DNA of 64,000 nucleotides from Mycolicibacterium neoaurum (GTDB lineage: Bacteria; Actinomycetota; Actinomycetes; Mycobacteriales; Mycobacteriaceae): contig NZ_JAQIIX010000002.1 of NCBI RefSeq assembly GCF_036946495.1, forward strand, positions 3,162,001-3,226,000. The letters are read 5' to 3'. The position numbers were made by a program, and so were the translations under genes. The notes below the pieces were generated by a model. The model was not told the origin of the DNA and made no database searches. It saw nothing but the letters and a program-made list of their open reading frames with translations. Each line of letters opens with the position of its first letter. The stretch's first letter is position 1. Shown in pieces: positions 17,084 through 26,120 of the stretch.

Positions 17084-17640
17084 CCGACGACCAGGTGTGG
17101 GCGGACCGCGAGTTCACCAATCACGACTTCCGCGACGAGGACCTGTCCCGCCTGCGCACCGAGCGGGTGGTCTTCGACGAGTGCGATTTCAGTGGTGTCG
17201 ACCTGACCGAGTCCGAGCATCTGGGTTCGGCCTTCCGCAACTGCACCTTCCGGCGGGCCGCCCTGCTGCACAGCACGTTCCGGCAGTGCAGCCTGCTCGG
17301 CTCGGTGTTCACCGAGACCCGGCTGCGGCCGGTGCAGTTCGTGGAGGTCGACCTGTCGTTGAGCGTGCTCGGGGGCTGTGACCTACGGACCCTGGACCTG
17401 TCGGACTGCCGGCTGCGCGAGGCCAACCTGGTGGGCGCGGATCTGCGCAAGGCCGTGCTGTCCCGCGCCGACCTCGGCGGTGCGCGGGTTCAGGACGCCA
17501 AGTTCGATGAGGCCGATCTGCGCGGCGCGCGCGTGGACCCGACGTTCTGGACGACGGCCAAGCTGCGCGGCGCGCGGGTGGACATCGAGCAGGGGCTGGC
17601 CTACGCCGCCGCCCACGGGTTGGACGTGCAAGGCGAGTGA
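17080..17640 (+). CDS. mfpA: Pentapeptide-repeat gyrase-binding protein MfpA
   Basis: This 186-residue protein is built almost wholly of A(D/N)LXX-like pentapeptides (for example ADLRKAVLSRADLGGARVQD, EADLRGARVD), which fold into a right-handed beta-helix mimicking B-form DNA. MfpA binds DNA gyrase and gives low-level fluoroquinolone protection. The length is close to the 183 residues of Rv3361c. A C-terminal helix (LAYAAAHGLDV) forms the dimer interface in the known structure. It is the last gene of the operon, followed 4 bp later by a 25-bp-stem hairpin. Confidence 0.97.
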   Translation: MTDDQVWADREFTNHDFRDEDLSRLRTERVVFDECDFSGVDLTESEHLGSAFRNCTFRRAALLHSTFRQCSLLGSVFTETRLRPVQFVEVDLSLSVLGGCDLRTLDLSDCRLREANLVGADLRKAVLSRADLGGARVQDAKFDEADLRGARVDPTFWTTAKLRGARVDIEQGLAYAAAHGLDVQGE

Positions 17641-17644
17641 CACA

Positions 17645-17699
17645 TGCGATTTGTGGAGTTTCAGCCGCCTTGATGGCGGCTGAAACTCCACAAATCGCA
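17645..17699. terminator. Hairpin, family A copy 1 (bidirectional terminator candidate)
   Basis: A perfect 25-bp inverted repeat (17645-17669 and 17675-17699) with loop TTGAT lies between the convergent mfpA and FHA-ABC genes. The arm core is TTGTGGAGTTTCAGCCGCC. No T-tract follows on either strand. The same core recurs at 38980-39032 and 51777-51834. Confidence 0.85.
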
Positions 17700-17705
17700 A
17701 GGGGG

Positions 17706-20333
17706 TCAGCCCGCCTTGAGCCGGATCTTCCAGCGCACGAAGGTCAGGTAGGCCACGCTCAGCAGGGCCAGCATGCCCATGTCGAACCACCAGACCGACG
17801 ACGTGTGCTCCCAGTGCGCATCCTTGGGCGTCAGCGGGCCGGGCACCAGGTGGATCAGGTCCACCGTGGAGGCCGACGCGGCGAAGCCCCAGCGGGCCGG
17901 GGTGAACCAGGACAGCTGGTCGAGCACCAGACGGTCGGTCACCGGGATCATGCCGCCGGAGAACACCAGCTGGCTCATCACGGCCACCACCAGCAGCGGC
18001 ATGATCTGCTCGTTGGACTTCGCCAGCGCCGAGAGCGCCAGACCGACCATGGCCGCGGTCACCGTCGTCGCCGCCATCACCAGGAACAGCTCGGCAGTCG
18101 GGGGCAGGAACGACAGCGAGCCCTGCGTCGGACCGCCCTTGCCCAGCACCGCGATCGCGGTGACGATCGAGGACTGGATGATGGCGAACACCGCGTAGAT
18201 GCACACCTTGGCCATCAGATACGCCGTCGTCGACAACCCGACGGCCTGCTCGCGGCGGAAGATGGCGCGCTCACCGATCAGATCGCGCACGGTCAGCGCG
18301 GTACCCATGAAGATGGCTCCGACGTTGAGCAGTACCAGGATCTGACCGGGTTCGTTGGGCGCATCACCCATCGGGTTCGGCACGCCGAAGCCGACGGTGC
18401 CCGGGACCGACAGCGACAGCACACCCATGATGAACGGCAGCACCGCCAGGAACGCGAAGTAGCCGCGGTCGGAGATGATGAGCCGCATCTGGCGCCGGGC
18501 GATGGTGGAGAACTGCCTGCGCACACTCGTTTTCGCCGGCTTGCCGAGGTCGGCGGGCTGTTCGGAGGCCTCGGCGTGCGGCAGCGGGCCGCTGCGCGCC
18601 AGGTAGTTCTGGTGCGAGGTGTCCGGGTCACCGGCGACCGAGGAGAAGATATCGGCCCAGTTCGTGGTGCCCAGCTCGGGACCGATCTGGCTGGGCGGGC
18701 CGTAGAACGCGGTCTTGCCGCCCGGCGCCAGCAGCAGCACCTGATCGCAGACGTCGAGATAGGTCAGCGAGTGCGTCACAACCAGTACCACGCGGCCCGC
18801 GTCGGCGAGCTGGCGCAGCATCGTCATGACCTGGCGATCCAGCGCCGGATCCAGACCCGAGGTGGGCTCGTCGAGGATCAGCAACGAGGGCCCGGTCAGC
18901 AGCTCGAGGGCCACCGAGGCGCGCTTGCGCTGGCCGCCGGAGAGTTTGTCCACCCGGGTTTCCAGGTGCTTGGTCATCTCGAGTTCTTCGAGGACCTGCA
19001 GGACCACGCGTTCGCGGTCCTCCTTGGTGGTATCCGGAGGCAGGCGCAGCTCGGCGGCATACATCAGCGCCTGTTTGACGGTCAGCTGACCGTGCACCAC
19101 ATCGTCCTGCGGGACCATGCCGATTCGGGAGCGCAACGAGGCGTACTCGGCGTGGATGTCATGGCCCTCGAAGGACACCGTGCCCGATGTCGGGTGGGTC
19201 AGGCCGGCGACCTGTTTGGCGAAGGTCGACTTGCCGGCACCCGAGGGCCCGATCACCGCCGTCAGCGTGCCCGGCCGGGCATCGATCGAGATGTTGTTGA
19301 GCAGCGTCTTGTTGCCCTCGATGGTCCACGTGAGCCCGCGGACCTCCAGGCCGCCGGTGCGGGTGGCCGCCTGGGTCTCCGAACCGCGGACCAGCGTGCC
19401 GCCGGTGAACACCAGGTCGACGTTGCCGATGGTGACCACGTCGCCCTCACGCAGCAGCGCATCGTCGACGCGCTGGCCGTTGACGAAGGTGCCGTTGATG
19501 CTGCGGTTGTCGAGGATCTCGGTGCCGCCGGGGCCGGAGACCAAGGTGGCGTGGTGCCGAGAAGCCAGGACGTCGGGGATGACGATGTCGTTGTCGGTGG
19601 CGCGACCGATCTTGATCCCGCCCGGTGGTACCTCAGGAGCTTTTCCGGGGCGCAGGATCTTGAGCATGCTCGTCGCGAGGTTGTTCTCCGACGGACGCGG
19701 CACCGCGGTCGGTCCCATCGCGGTTTGCGAGGGATCGGCGGGCGGGATATAGGTCGGCTGCGAGCGCGATACCGTCGGCTGCGGTGGCGGCGGGTAGCCC
19801 TGCTGCGGCGCCCCCTGATAGGGCTGCTGCCCGGTCGGCTGATAAGGCTGCGGAGCCGACGGATAGCGCGGCTGCTGCTGGGACGGGGTGGCGCCGGTCG
19901 GCCAGGCCGGCGGTGCCTGCGGGGCCGGCTGGATCGGCGCTTGTGTCGGCCAGGATGCGCTGGGACGGGGACCGGTCGGTGTCGGGACGGCCTGCGTCGG
20001 GGGCGGGCTGCCGACCGCACCCTGGTGACGACCGACCTCGAAGACCAGCTGCGGGCCGTCGGGATTGCCGACGTTGACGTGCTGGCCGTCGGTGATGTCC
20101 AGCGTGGGAACCCGCTGACCATTGACGTACATGCCGTTGAGGCTGCCGTTGTCGATGGCGATCCAGCGGCCCTGATCGAAGCGCAACACCAGGTGTGCGC
20201 GCGAGATCAACGGGTGGGCGATACGTACGTCGGCGCGCAGGTCGCGACCGACGACGACGTCATTGCCTGCGGAGAAGGTCCGAGTCGATCCTTCGTATCG
20301 AACGGTCAGTGCGGGCGTTCCGGGGCGGCTCAT
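17706..20333 (-). CDS. FHA-domain ABC transporter (Rv1747-like)
   Basis: This 875-residue protein matches the build of Rv1747. It has two FHA domains (about 10-105 and 220-310) with GRDLRADVRIAHPLISRAHL and GRATDNDIVIPDVLASRHH. They are separated by a P/Q-rich linker with Thr/Ser sites. An ABC domain (about 340-570) has Walker A GPSGAGKST, signature LSGGQRKR and Walker B LLILDEPTSGLD, and an ABC-2 membrane domain (about 640-870) follows. Rv1747 exports cell-envelope glycolipid precursors and is phosphorylated by PknF. No kinase gene is adjacent here. Start ATG 20333 gives the known length. It ends at hairpin A1. Confidence 0.95.
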   Translation of the reverse strand: MSRPGTPALTVRYEGSTRTFSAGNDVVVGRDLRADVRIAHPLISRAHLVLRFDQGRWIAIDNGSLNGMYVNGQRVPTLDITDGQHVNVGNPDGPQLVFEVGRHQGAVGSPPPTQAVPTPTGPRPSASWPTQAPIQPAPQAPPAWPTGATPSQQQPRYPSAPQPYQPTGQQPYQGAPQQGYPPPPQPTVSRSQPTYIPPADPSQTAMGPTAVPRPSENNLATSMLKILRPGKAPEVPPGGIKIGRATDNDIVIPDVLASRHHATLVSGPGGTEILDNRSINGTFVNGQRVDDALLREGDVVTIGNVDLVFTGGTLVRGSETQAATRTGGLEVRGLTWTIEGNKTLLNNISIDARPGTLTAVIGPSGAGKSTFAKQVAGLTHPTSGTVSFEGHDIHAEYASLRSRIGMVPQDDVVHGQLTVKQALMYAAELRLPPDTTKEDRERVVLQVLEELEMTKHLETRVDKLSGGQRKRASVALELLTGPSLLILDEPTSGLDPALDRQVMTMLRQLADAGRVVLVVTHSLTYLDVCDQVLLLAPGGKTAFYGPPSQIGPELGTTNWADIFSSVAGDPDTSHQNYLARSGPLPHAEASEQPADLGKPAKTSVRRQFSTIARRQMRLIISDRGYFAFLAVLPFIMGVLSLSVPGTVGFGVPNPMGDAPNEPGQILVLLNVGAIFMGTALTVRDLIGERAIFRREQAVGLSTTAYLMAKVCIYAVFAIIQSSIVTAIAVLGKGGPTQGSLSFLPPTAELFLVMAATTVTAAMVGLALSALAKSNEQIMPLLVVAVMSQLVFSGGMIPVTDRLVLDQLSWFTPARWGFAASASTVDLIHLVPGPLTPKDAHWEHTSSVWWFDMGMLALLSVAYLTFVRWKIRLKAG

Positions 20334-20463
20334 CGGGACCAACTGTATCGGGTACGCCAACGCAATTCCCGCTCCGAGGTCACCGTTCGGCTGGCCGAGA
20401 GCAACGATATGGTCGCTGCCACCCGTTCGGGCGCGACCAATTCGTCGTTCTGGGCGAACGGCC
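20334..20463 (-). promoter_or_regulatory. Intergenic region upstream of the FHA-ABC gene
   Basis: These 130 bp lie between the flavin oxidoreductase stop and the FHA-ABC start, both on the minus strand, and presumably hold the transporter promoter. I see no distinct operator or hairpin. Confidence 0.35.
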
Positions 20464-21678
20464 TCAGACCTTGAGGGTGTCCGGCGCTCCGGTGACCACG
20501 CAGTGGGTGTGGGTGTAGATCGTGGGCATACAGCGGTTGCAGTGCGTGCACGCCGACCTGACCGAGGAATCGGCCTTGATGCGGTTGACCAGATCCGGCT
20601 CGGCGAGCAGCGCCCGCCCCATCGCGACGAAGTCGAAACCCTCGGCCATCGCCTTGTCCATGGTGTCACGGTTGGTGATACCGCCGAGCAGGATCAGCGG
20701 CATGCTCAGCTCGGCGCGGAAGGCCCGGGCGTGCCGCAGTAGGTAGGCCTCGCGGTAGGGGTACTCGCGCAGGAACTTCTTGCCGGTCATCCGCATGCCC
20801 CAGCTGATCGGCGGCTTGAAGGCGCCCGCGAACTCCTTGAGCGGGGCGTCGCCGTGGAACAGGTACATGGGGTTGACCAGGGAGCTGCCCGCGGTCAGCT
20901 CGAGGGCGTCCAGACCGCCGTCTTCTTCCAGCCATTTCGCGGTCTGCAGCGCCTCGTCGAGCGGGATACCACCGCGCACCCCGTCGGTCATGGTCAGCTT
21001 GGCGGTCACGGCGATCTTGGCGCCACCGTGGCGCTCGACGGCATCGCGGACGGCCCGCACCACGCCCCTTGCCACCTTCGCGCGGTTCTGCAGTGAACCC
21101 CCGAACTCGTCGGTGCGCCGGTTGAGCAGCGGTGACAGGAAAGAGCTGGCCAGATAGTTGTGCCCGAGATGCACCTCGACGGCGTCGAAGCCGGCATCGA
21201 TGGCCAACCGGGCGGCGTCGGCATGCGCGGCGATGACATCGCGGATGTCGTCCTTGGTGGCCTTGCGGGCGAAGCGCATCGACAGCGGGTTGAAGAATCG
21301 GATGGGTGCCAGCGCCGGTGCCTTGTTGGTACGCGCATTGGCCACCGGGCCGGCGTGGCCGATCTGTGCGCTGATCGCCGCACCCTCGGCATGTACCGCG
21401 TCGGTGAGTCTGCGGAGGCCCGGAACGGCCTCGGGCCGCATCCAGATCTGCCATCCGTCGGTGCGACCGCCGGGAGCCACCGCGCAATAGGCGACCGTCG
21501 TCATGCCGACACCGCCTGCGGCAGGCAACTGGTGGTACCTGATCAGATCGTCGGTGACCAGCGCGTTCGGGCTCGCCGCCTCGAAGGTGGCGGCCTTGAT
21601 GATGCGGTTGCGCAACGTCACCGGCCCGAGCTTGGCTGCACCGAATACATCGGTGAACACTTCCGGCTGGGTGTTCAT
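20464..21678 (-). CDS. Old-yellow-enzyme-family NADH:flavin oxidoreductase (Rv3359-like)
   Basis: This 404-residue TIM-barrel flavoprotein has GPVTLRNRIIKAATFEAASPN at the FMN-binding start, QIGHAGPVANARTNK, and a C-terminal THCNRCMP cysteine cluster (HCNRC) like that of 2,4-dienoyl-CoA reductase relatives, though without the extra FAD/NAD domain. Rv3359 next to folD in M. tuberculosis is the expected counterpart. Substrate unknown. Start ATG 21678 lies 28 bp from the divergent folD start. Confidence 0.92.
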   Translation of the reverse strand: MNTQPEVFTDVFGAAKLGPVTLRNRIIKAATFEAASPNALVTDDLIRYHQLPAAGGVGMTTVAYCAVAPGGRTDGWQIWMRPEAVPGLRRLTDAVHAEGAAISAQIGHAGPVANARTNKAPALAPIRFFNPLSMRFARKATKDDIRDVIAAHADAARLAIDAGFDAVEVHLGHNYLASSFLSPLLNRRTDEFGGSLQNRAKVARGVVRAVRDAVERHGGAKIAVTAKLTMTDGVRGGIPLDEALQTAKWLEEDGGLDALELTAGSSLVNPMYLFHGDAPLKEFAGAFKPPISWGMRMTGKKFLREYPYREAYLLRHARAFRAELSMPLILLGGITNRDTMDKAMAEGFDFVAMGRALLAEPDLVNRIKADSSVRSACTHCNRCMPTIYTHTHCVVTGAPDTLKV

Positions 21679-21706
21679 ACCGGGCGAGCCTGCCACAATG
21701 TGTTCC

Positions 21707-22552
21707 GTGGCAGCGACGATTCTGGATGGTAAGGCGACTCGCGACGAGATTCTCGACGATCTCAAGGAGCGGGTCGCGAAGCTGACGGCCGCGGGCCGTA
21801 CCCCTGGACTGGGCACCATCCTGGTCGGTGATGACCCCGGATCGCAGGCCTATGTGCGGGGTAAGCACGCCGATTGCGCCAAGGTCGGGATCAACTCCAT
21901 CCGGCGTGATCTGCCCGCCGACATCAGTCAGGCCGAGTTGGACGCCGTCATCGACGAGCTCAACGCCAACGCCGAGTGCACCGGCTACATCGTCCAGCTC
22001 CCGCTGCCCAAGCATCTGGACGAGAACGCCGCCCTGGAGCGCATCGACCCGGACAAGGACGCCGACGGGCTGCACCCGACCAACCTGGGTCGGCTGGTGC
22101 TCGGCAAAGAGGCTCCGCTGCCGTGCACCCCGCGTGGCATCGTGCACCTGCTGCGGCGCTTCGACGTGCCGATCGCCGGTGCGCACGTCGTGGTGATCGG
22201 TCGCGGTGTCACGGTGGGCCGTCCACTGGGTCTGCTGCTCACCCGCCGGTCCGAGAATGCCACGGTGACGTTGTGCCACACCGGAACCCGCGACCTTGTC
22301 GAGCTGACGCGGCAGGCCGATATCATCGTCGCCGCCGTCGGGGTGCCCTACATGGTCACCGCCGACATGGTGAAGCCCGGTGCGGCGGTCGTCGACGTCG
22401 GAGTGAGCCGCGTCGAGGGCAAGCTGACCGGCGATGTGGCACCCGACGTCTGGGACGTCGCCGGGTTTGTGTCGCCGAATCCGGGTGGGGTGGGTCCGCT
22501 GACGAGGGCCTTCCTGCTGACCAATGTCGTGGAGCGCGCGGAGCGCGGGTGA
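21707..22552 (+). CDS. folD: Methylenetetrahydrofolate dehydrogenase/cyclohydrolase FolD
   Basis: This 281-residue bifunctional enzyme interconverts 5,10-methylene-, methenyl- and 10-formyl-tetrahydrofolate. Motifs are LVGDDPGSQAYVRGKHADC (with the catalytic Tyr/Lys region), YIVQLPLPKHLDE, DADGLHPTNLGRLV, and the NADP-binding IGRGVTVGRPLGLLL, ending PGGVGPLTRAFLLTN. GTG 21707 aligns exactly with the M. tuberculosis start and gives the same 281-residue length; ATG 21698 is an alternative. It is the upstream partner of the DUF3017 gene. Confidence 0.97.
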   Translation: MAATILDGKATRDEILDDLKERVAKLTAAGRTPGLGTILVGDDPGSQAYVRGKHADCAKVGINSIRRDLPADISQAELDAVIDELNANAECTGYIVQLPLPKHLDENAALERIDPDKDADGLHPTNLGRLVLGKEAPLPCTPRGIVHLLRRFDVPIAGAHVVVIGRGVTVGRPLGLLLTRRSENATVTLCHTGTRDLVELTRQADIIVAAVGVPYMVTADMVKPGAAVVDVGVSRVEGKLTGDVAPDVWDVAGFVSPNPGGVGPLTRAFLLTNVVERAERG

Positions 22553-22580
22553 CGGCGATGAGCACGTGCGCGAAGTGCGC

Positions 22581-22874
22581 ATGACACCACAGGAATTCGC
22601 CCGTAAGGTGCTGGCCGGCCAGTGGCCCATTCTGCTGGTCGCGCTGATCTTCGCGGCGTCGTTCGTGCTGGTGATCGCCGGGTACTGGCGCCGTGGTGCC
22701 CTGGTGATGGGCATCGCCGTCGGGGTCGCCGCGGCACTGCGGCTGGCGCTGTCCGATGACCGGGCCGGACTGCTCGTGGTGCGAACGCGCGCAATCGATT
22801 TCGCAACGACCGCATCGGTCAGCGCGGTGATGCTCTACATCGCCTGGACCATCGACCCACTGGGTACCAGCTAG
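22581..22874 (+). CDS. DUF3017 two/three-helix membrane protein (Rv3355c-like)
   Basis: This 97-residue hydrophobic protein has helices around 14-36, 38-55 and 70-90, matching the actinobacterial DUF3017 family that follows folD. Function unknown. Start ATG 22581 gives the Rv3355c-like MTPQEFARKVLAGQWPILLV; GTG 22566 is possible. The end overlaps the convergent methyltransferase gene by four bases. Confidence 0.88.
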   Translation: MTPQEFARKVLAGQWPILLVALIFAASFVLVIAGYWRRGALVMGIAVGVAAALRLALSDDRAGLLVVRTRAIDFATTASVSAVMLYIAWTIDPLGTS

Positions 22875-23599
22875 GTCAGATCGGCTCGGATCCCGACCGT
22901 GACATACGGCAGTGCCAGCCCGCTGCTGTTGGCCAGCGCCGGGTGTGTGGCCAGCAGTTCGCGCACCCGGTCCAGGGTGCGGGTGCGCACCTCTGCGGGT
23001 GAGGTGATGCAGTAGCTGCGCGAGGCCACCAGGTCGATGAGCGCCTGCGGGGTCAGATAACTGGTCCACTCGACCTGCGTGCGCTCGATCGTCCCGAACG
23101 GCTCGGTGAGCGTCACCCGGTCGTTGAGCGGGTCGTGCTCGTGGCCGATGATCGCACCCAGATCCTTGACCCAGCCCATCCGCTCGTCGCGGGTGTTCCA
23201 GACCAATCCCAGCCGGCCGCCCGGGCGCAACACCCTGGCGACCTCGTCGGCGGCGCGCTGCGGATCGAACCAGTGCCAGGCCTGCGCCACCAGCACGCAG
23301 TCGACACTGTCATCGGGCAGCGGGATCTCCTCGGCGGTCCCGAGCAGGGCGGGGGTGCCCGGCAACGACGAGGACAGCACCTCCAGCATCTCCGGGATCG
23401 GGTCCACCGCAACAACATCGAGGCCGCGCTCGACCAGTCGAACGGTCAGTTTGCCCGTTCCGGCGCCGAGATCGAGGACGGTGCGCGCGCCGTGCGGCAA
23501 GAGCCAGTCGATGGCGTCCGGGGGATAGGACGGTCGGCCGCGCTCATAGGCGGCGGCCTCCTCGCCGAATGACAGTGAGCGCGGATCCGGCTTGCTCAC
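22871..23599 (-). CDS. SAM-dependent methyltransferase (Rv3342-like)
   Basis: This 242-residue class I methyltransferase has motif I TVLDLGAGTGKLTVRLVERG, VVAVDPIPEML, and WHWFDPQRAADEVARVLRPGG. It resembles Rv3342, which follows metA in M. tuberculosis. The ATGA overlap with metX puts it in the methionine operon and probably under the same SAM riboswitch. Its substrate is unknown, but the context suggests SAM-linked metabolism. Confidence 0.92.
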   Translation of the reverse strand: MSKPDPRSLSFGEEAAAYERGRPSYPPDAIDWLLPHGARTVLDLGAGTGKLTVRLVERGLDVVAVDPIPEMLEVLSSSLPGTPALLGTAEEIPLPDDSVDCVLVAQAWHWFDPQRAADEVARVLRPGGRLGLVWNTRDERMGWVKDLGAIIGHEHDPLNDRVTLTEPFGTIERTQVEWTSYLTPQALIDLVASRSYCITSPAEVRTRTLDRVRELLATHPALANSSGLALPYVTVGIRADLT

Positions 23600-24741
23600 C
23601 GCTGTGCCATCTCCAGCGTCTGTCGGATCAGCGGCGCGACCGCATCGGTCTCGACCAGGAAACCGTCGTGACCATAGATGGAGTCGACCACCGACAGACC
23701 GGGGCAGCCGGGCAGCAACTCGGCCAGTTCCTGCTGCTGGCGCAACGGATAGAGCCGGTCGGAGGTGATGCCGGCGATCAGTACCGGGACCGGGCAGCCG
23801 GCCAGCGCGGCCGCCACTCCGCCCCGTCCACGCCCGACGTCATGGCTGCTCAACGCGTCGGTCAGGGCCACGTAGGTGCCGGCGTCGAACCGCGACACCA
23901 GCTTGCCGCCCTGGTGCTCCAGATAGCTCTGCACTGCGTAACGGCCGCCGGTGGTCGGGTCCTCGTCACCCTGGGCATCGTTGGCGAATCGCGAATCCAG
24001 TTCGGCCTCACCGCGATAGGTCAGGTGTGCGATGCGCCGCGCGATCTCCAGGCCCGCGACCGGGCTGCGACCGGTGCCGTAATAGTCACCGCCCTGCCAG
24101 TCCGGGTCGGCCTTGATCGCGGCGACCTGGGTGCTCTGGGTGCCGATCTGGTCGGCCGTGGCCCGTGCCCCGACCGCCAGGACGAGCCCGGCGCGCACGG
24201 TGTCGGGATGACCGACGATCCACTCCAGCGCCCGTGCCCCGCCCATCGAGCCACCGATCACCGCGGCGACCCCGGTGATGCCCAACGCGGCCAGAGCGGC
24301 GAGGTCGGCATTCACCTGATCGCGAATGGTGATCGCCGGAAACCTTGAGCCCCAGGGCTTTCCGTCGGGGGCGAGGGAACTCGGGCCGGTCGAGCCGCGG
24401 CAACCGCCCAGGGCGTTGGTGGCGATGGCGCACCAGCGGGTGGTGTCGATGGTGGCACCGGGGCCGGCCACCCCGTCCCACCATCCCGGTGTCGGGTGGT
24501 CGGGGCCAACCGGGCCGGTGATGTGCGAGTCGCCGGTCAGGGCGTGCAGCACCATGACGACATTGTCTTTGGCTGCGGACAGGTCGCCCCAGCGCTGCAC
24601 GGCGATCGAGACGGCCGGCAGGACGACGCCGCTCTCCAGAGTCAGGTCGCCGATCTCGACGACGCCGATCTCGCCCTCAGCGGGCAGCGTCGACACCGCG
24701 TCGCTCTGTATGTCGTCGCGCCGTAGGTCGAAGATGGTCAT
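23596..24741 (-). CDS. metX: Homoserine O-acetyltransferase
   Basis: This 381-residue alpha/beta-hydrolase-fold enzyme makes O-acetylhomoserine from homoserine and acetyl-CoA. The nucleophile serine is in IGGSMGGARALEW; the triad Asp is in ITSDRLYP and the His in YGHDGFLVE. The HALTGDSHITG oxyanion segment is present. It is called metA in M. tuberculosis (Rv3341). It follows the sulfhydrylase gene by 6 bp and overlaps the methyltransferase gene, so it is the middle gene of the SAM-IV-controlled operon. Confidence 0.97.
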   Translation of the reverse strand: MTIFDLRRDDIQSDAVSTLPAEGEIGVVEIGDLTLESGVVLPAVSIAVQRWGDLSAAKDNVVMVLHALTGDSHITGPVGPDHPTPGWWDGVAGPGATIDTTRWCAIATNALGGCRGSTGPSSLAPDGKPWGSRFPAITIRDQVNADLAALAALGITGVAAVIGGSMGGARALEWIVGHPDTVRAGLVLAVGARATADQIGTQSTQVAAIKADPDWQGGDYYGTGRSPVAGLEIARRIAHLTYRGEAELDSRFANDAQGDEDPTTGGRYAVQSYLEHQGGKLVSRFDAGTYVALTDALSSHDVGRGRGGVAAALAGCPVPVLIAGITSDRLYPLRQQQELAELLPGCPGLSVVDSIYGHDGFLVETDAVAPLIRQTLEMAQR

Positions 24742-24747
24742 ATCGCC

Positions 24748-26073
24748 TCACACCGATGCGACGCTCTGCCCGAAACCCGCGAAGGCGCGGGCGGCCGCGA
24801 ATCCGCGGTCGAGATCGGCCAGGATGTCGTCGATTCCCTCGATGCCGACAGCCAGCCGCACCAGCCCGGGGGTCACGCCGGTGCTGAGCTGCTCCTCCGG
24901 GCTGAGCTGCTGGTGGGTGGTGGACGCGGGATGGATCACCAGCGACCGCACGTCACCGATGTTGGCGACGTGGCTGTGCAACGTCAGTGCGTTGACGAAC
25001 GCCTCACCGGCCGCGATGCCGCCGGCCAGTTCGAACGCCAGCACCGCGCCGGTGCCCCTGGGTGCCAGCTTGCGCCCCACCTCATACCAGGGCGAGCTCT
25101 TCAGGCCCGCGTAGTTCACCGAGATGACCTCGTCGCGGCCCTCCAGGTATTCGGCGACACGCTGCGCGTTGGCCACGTGTCGCTCGATGCGCAGGCTGAG
25201 CGTCTCCAGGCCCTGGGCGATGAGGAACGCGTTGAACGGGGCCACCGCAGACCCGAGGTCACGCAGCAGTTGGACGCGCGCCTTGAGTGCGTAGGCGGGC
25301 GGGCCGAGTTCGGCGAACACCACGCCGTGGTAGCTCGGATCCGGGGTGGTGAACCCGGGATGGCGGCCCTGGGTCCAGTCGAACTTCCCGCTGTCGACGA
25401 TCACCCCGGCGATGGCCGAGCCGTGGCCGCCGAGGTACTTGGTCGCCGAGTGCACGACGATATCGGCGCCGTGCGCGATCGGCTGGATCAGATACGGCGT
25501 GGCGATGGTGTTGTCGACGATCAGCGGTATGCCGTCGGCGTGGGCGACCTCGGCCACGGACGGGATGTCGAGGACGTCGATCTGCGGGTTGGAGATCGTC
25601 TCGGCGAAGAACGCCTTGGTGTTCGGTCGGATGGCCCCGCGCCAGGACTCCGGATCGTCGGGGTTGTCCACGAAGGTCGTCTCGATACCCAGCTTGGGCA
25701 GCGTGTAGTGCAGCAGGTTGTAGGTGCCGCCGTAGAGCCGCGGACTGGACACGATGTGATCGCCGGCCTGGGCCAGGTTGAGGATCGCGAACGTCTCGGC
25801 GGCCTGACCGGAGGACAGGAACAGCGCCGCGACACCGCCTTCGAGGGCGGCCAGGCGCTGCTCGACGACATCGGTCGTCGGGTTCATGATGCGGGTGTAG
25901 ATGTTGCCGGGTTCGGCCAGGCCGAACAGTGCCGCGGCGTGCGCGGTGTCACGGAACGTGTACGAGGTGGTCTGGTAGATCGGCAGGGCCCGGGCGTTGG
26001 TCGCCGGGTCGGGCGTCTGACCGGCGTGGATCTGCTTGGTCTCGAATGACCAGTCTTGTTCTGGCGTGCTCAT
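24748..26073 (-). CDS. metC: O-acetylhomoserine sulfhydrylase
   Basis: This 441-residue PLP enzyme of the Cys/Met metabolism family condenses O-acetylhomoserine with sulfide to form homocysteine. The PLP lysine is in VVHSATKYLGGHGSAI. The phosphate-binding SSGQAAETFAILNLAQ and the C-terminal RSLVIHPASTTHQQL are typical. M. tuberculosis calls it metC (Rv3340); metY is the functionally apt name. The leader contains a SAM-IV riboswitch and a GGAGG ribosome site (26084-26088) ten bases before ATG. Confidence 0.97.
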   Translation of the reverse strand: MSTPEQDWSFETKQIHAGQTPDPATNARALPIYQTTSYTFRDTAHAAALFGLAEPGNIYTRIMNPTTDVVEQRLAALEGGVAALFLSSGQAAETFAILNLAQAGDHIVSSPRLYGGTYNLLHYTLPKLGIETTFVDNPDDPESWRGAIRPNTKAFFAETISNPQIDVLDIPSVAEVAHADGIPLIVDNTIATPYLIQPIAHGADIVVHSATKYLGGHGSAIAGVIVDSGKFDWTQGRHPGFTTPDPSYHGVVFAELGPPAYALKARVQLLRDLGSAVAPFNAFLIAQGLETLSLRIERHVANAQRVAEYLEGRDEVISVNYAGLKSSPWYEVGRKLAPRGTGAVLAFELAGGIAAGEAFVNALTLHSHVANIGDVRSLVIHPASTTHQQLSPEEQLSTGVTPGLVRLAVGIEGIDDILADLDRGFAAARAFAGFGQSVASV

Positions 26074-26100
26074 GAAGAACGAACCTCCATCTGTCTCTGG

Positions 26101-26120
26101 GGGTCCGTCGATACGGACCC
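26101..26120 (-). promoter_or_regulatory. Expression-platform hairpin of the SAM-IV riboswitch
   Basis: GGGTCCGT-loop-ACGGACCC forms an 8-bp stem with a 4-nt loop just 3' of the aptamer. Five of its bases (26116-26120) belong to the aptamer end, so the two structures may exclude each other. No U-tract follows, and the ribosome site lies 12 bases beyond. Control of translation, or Rho-aided termination, is more likely than intrinsic termination. Confidence 0.55.
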
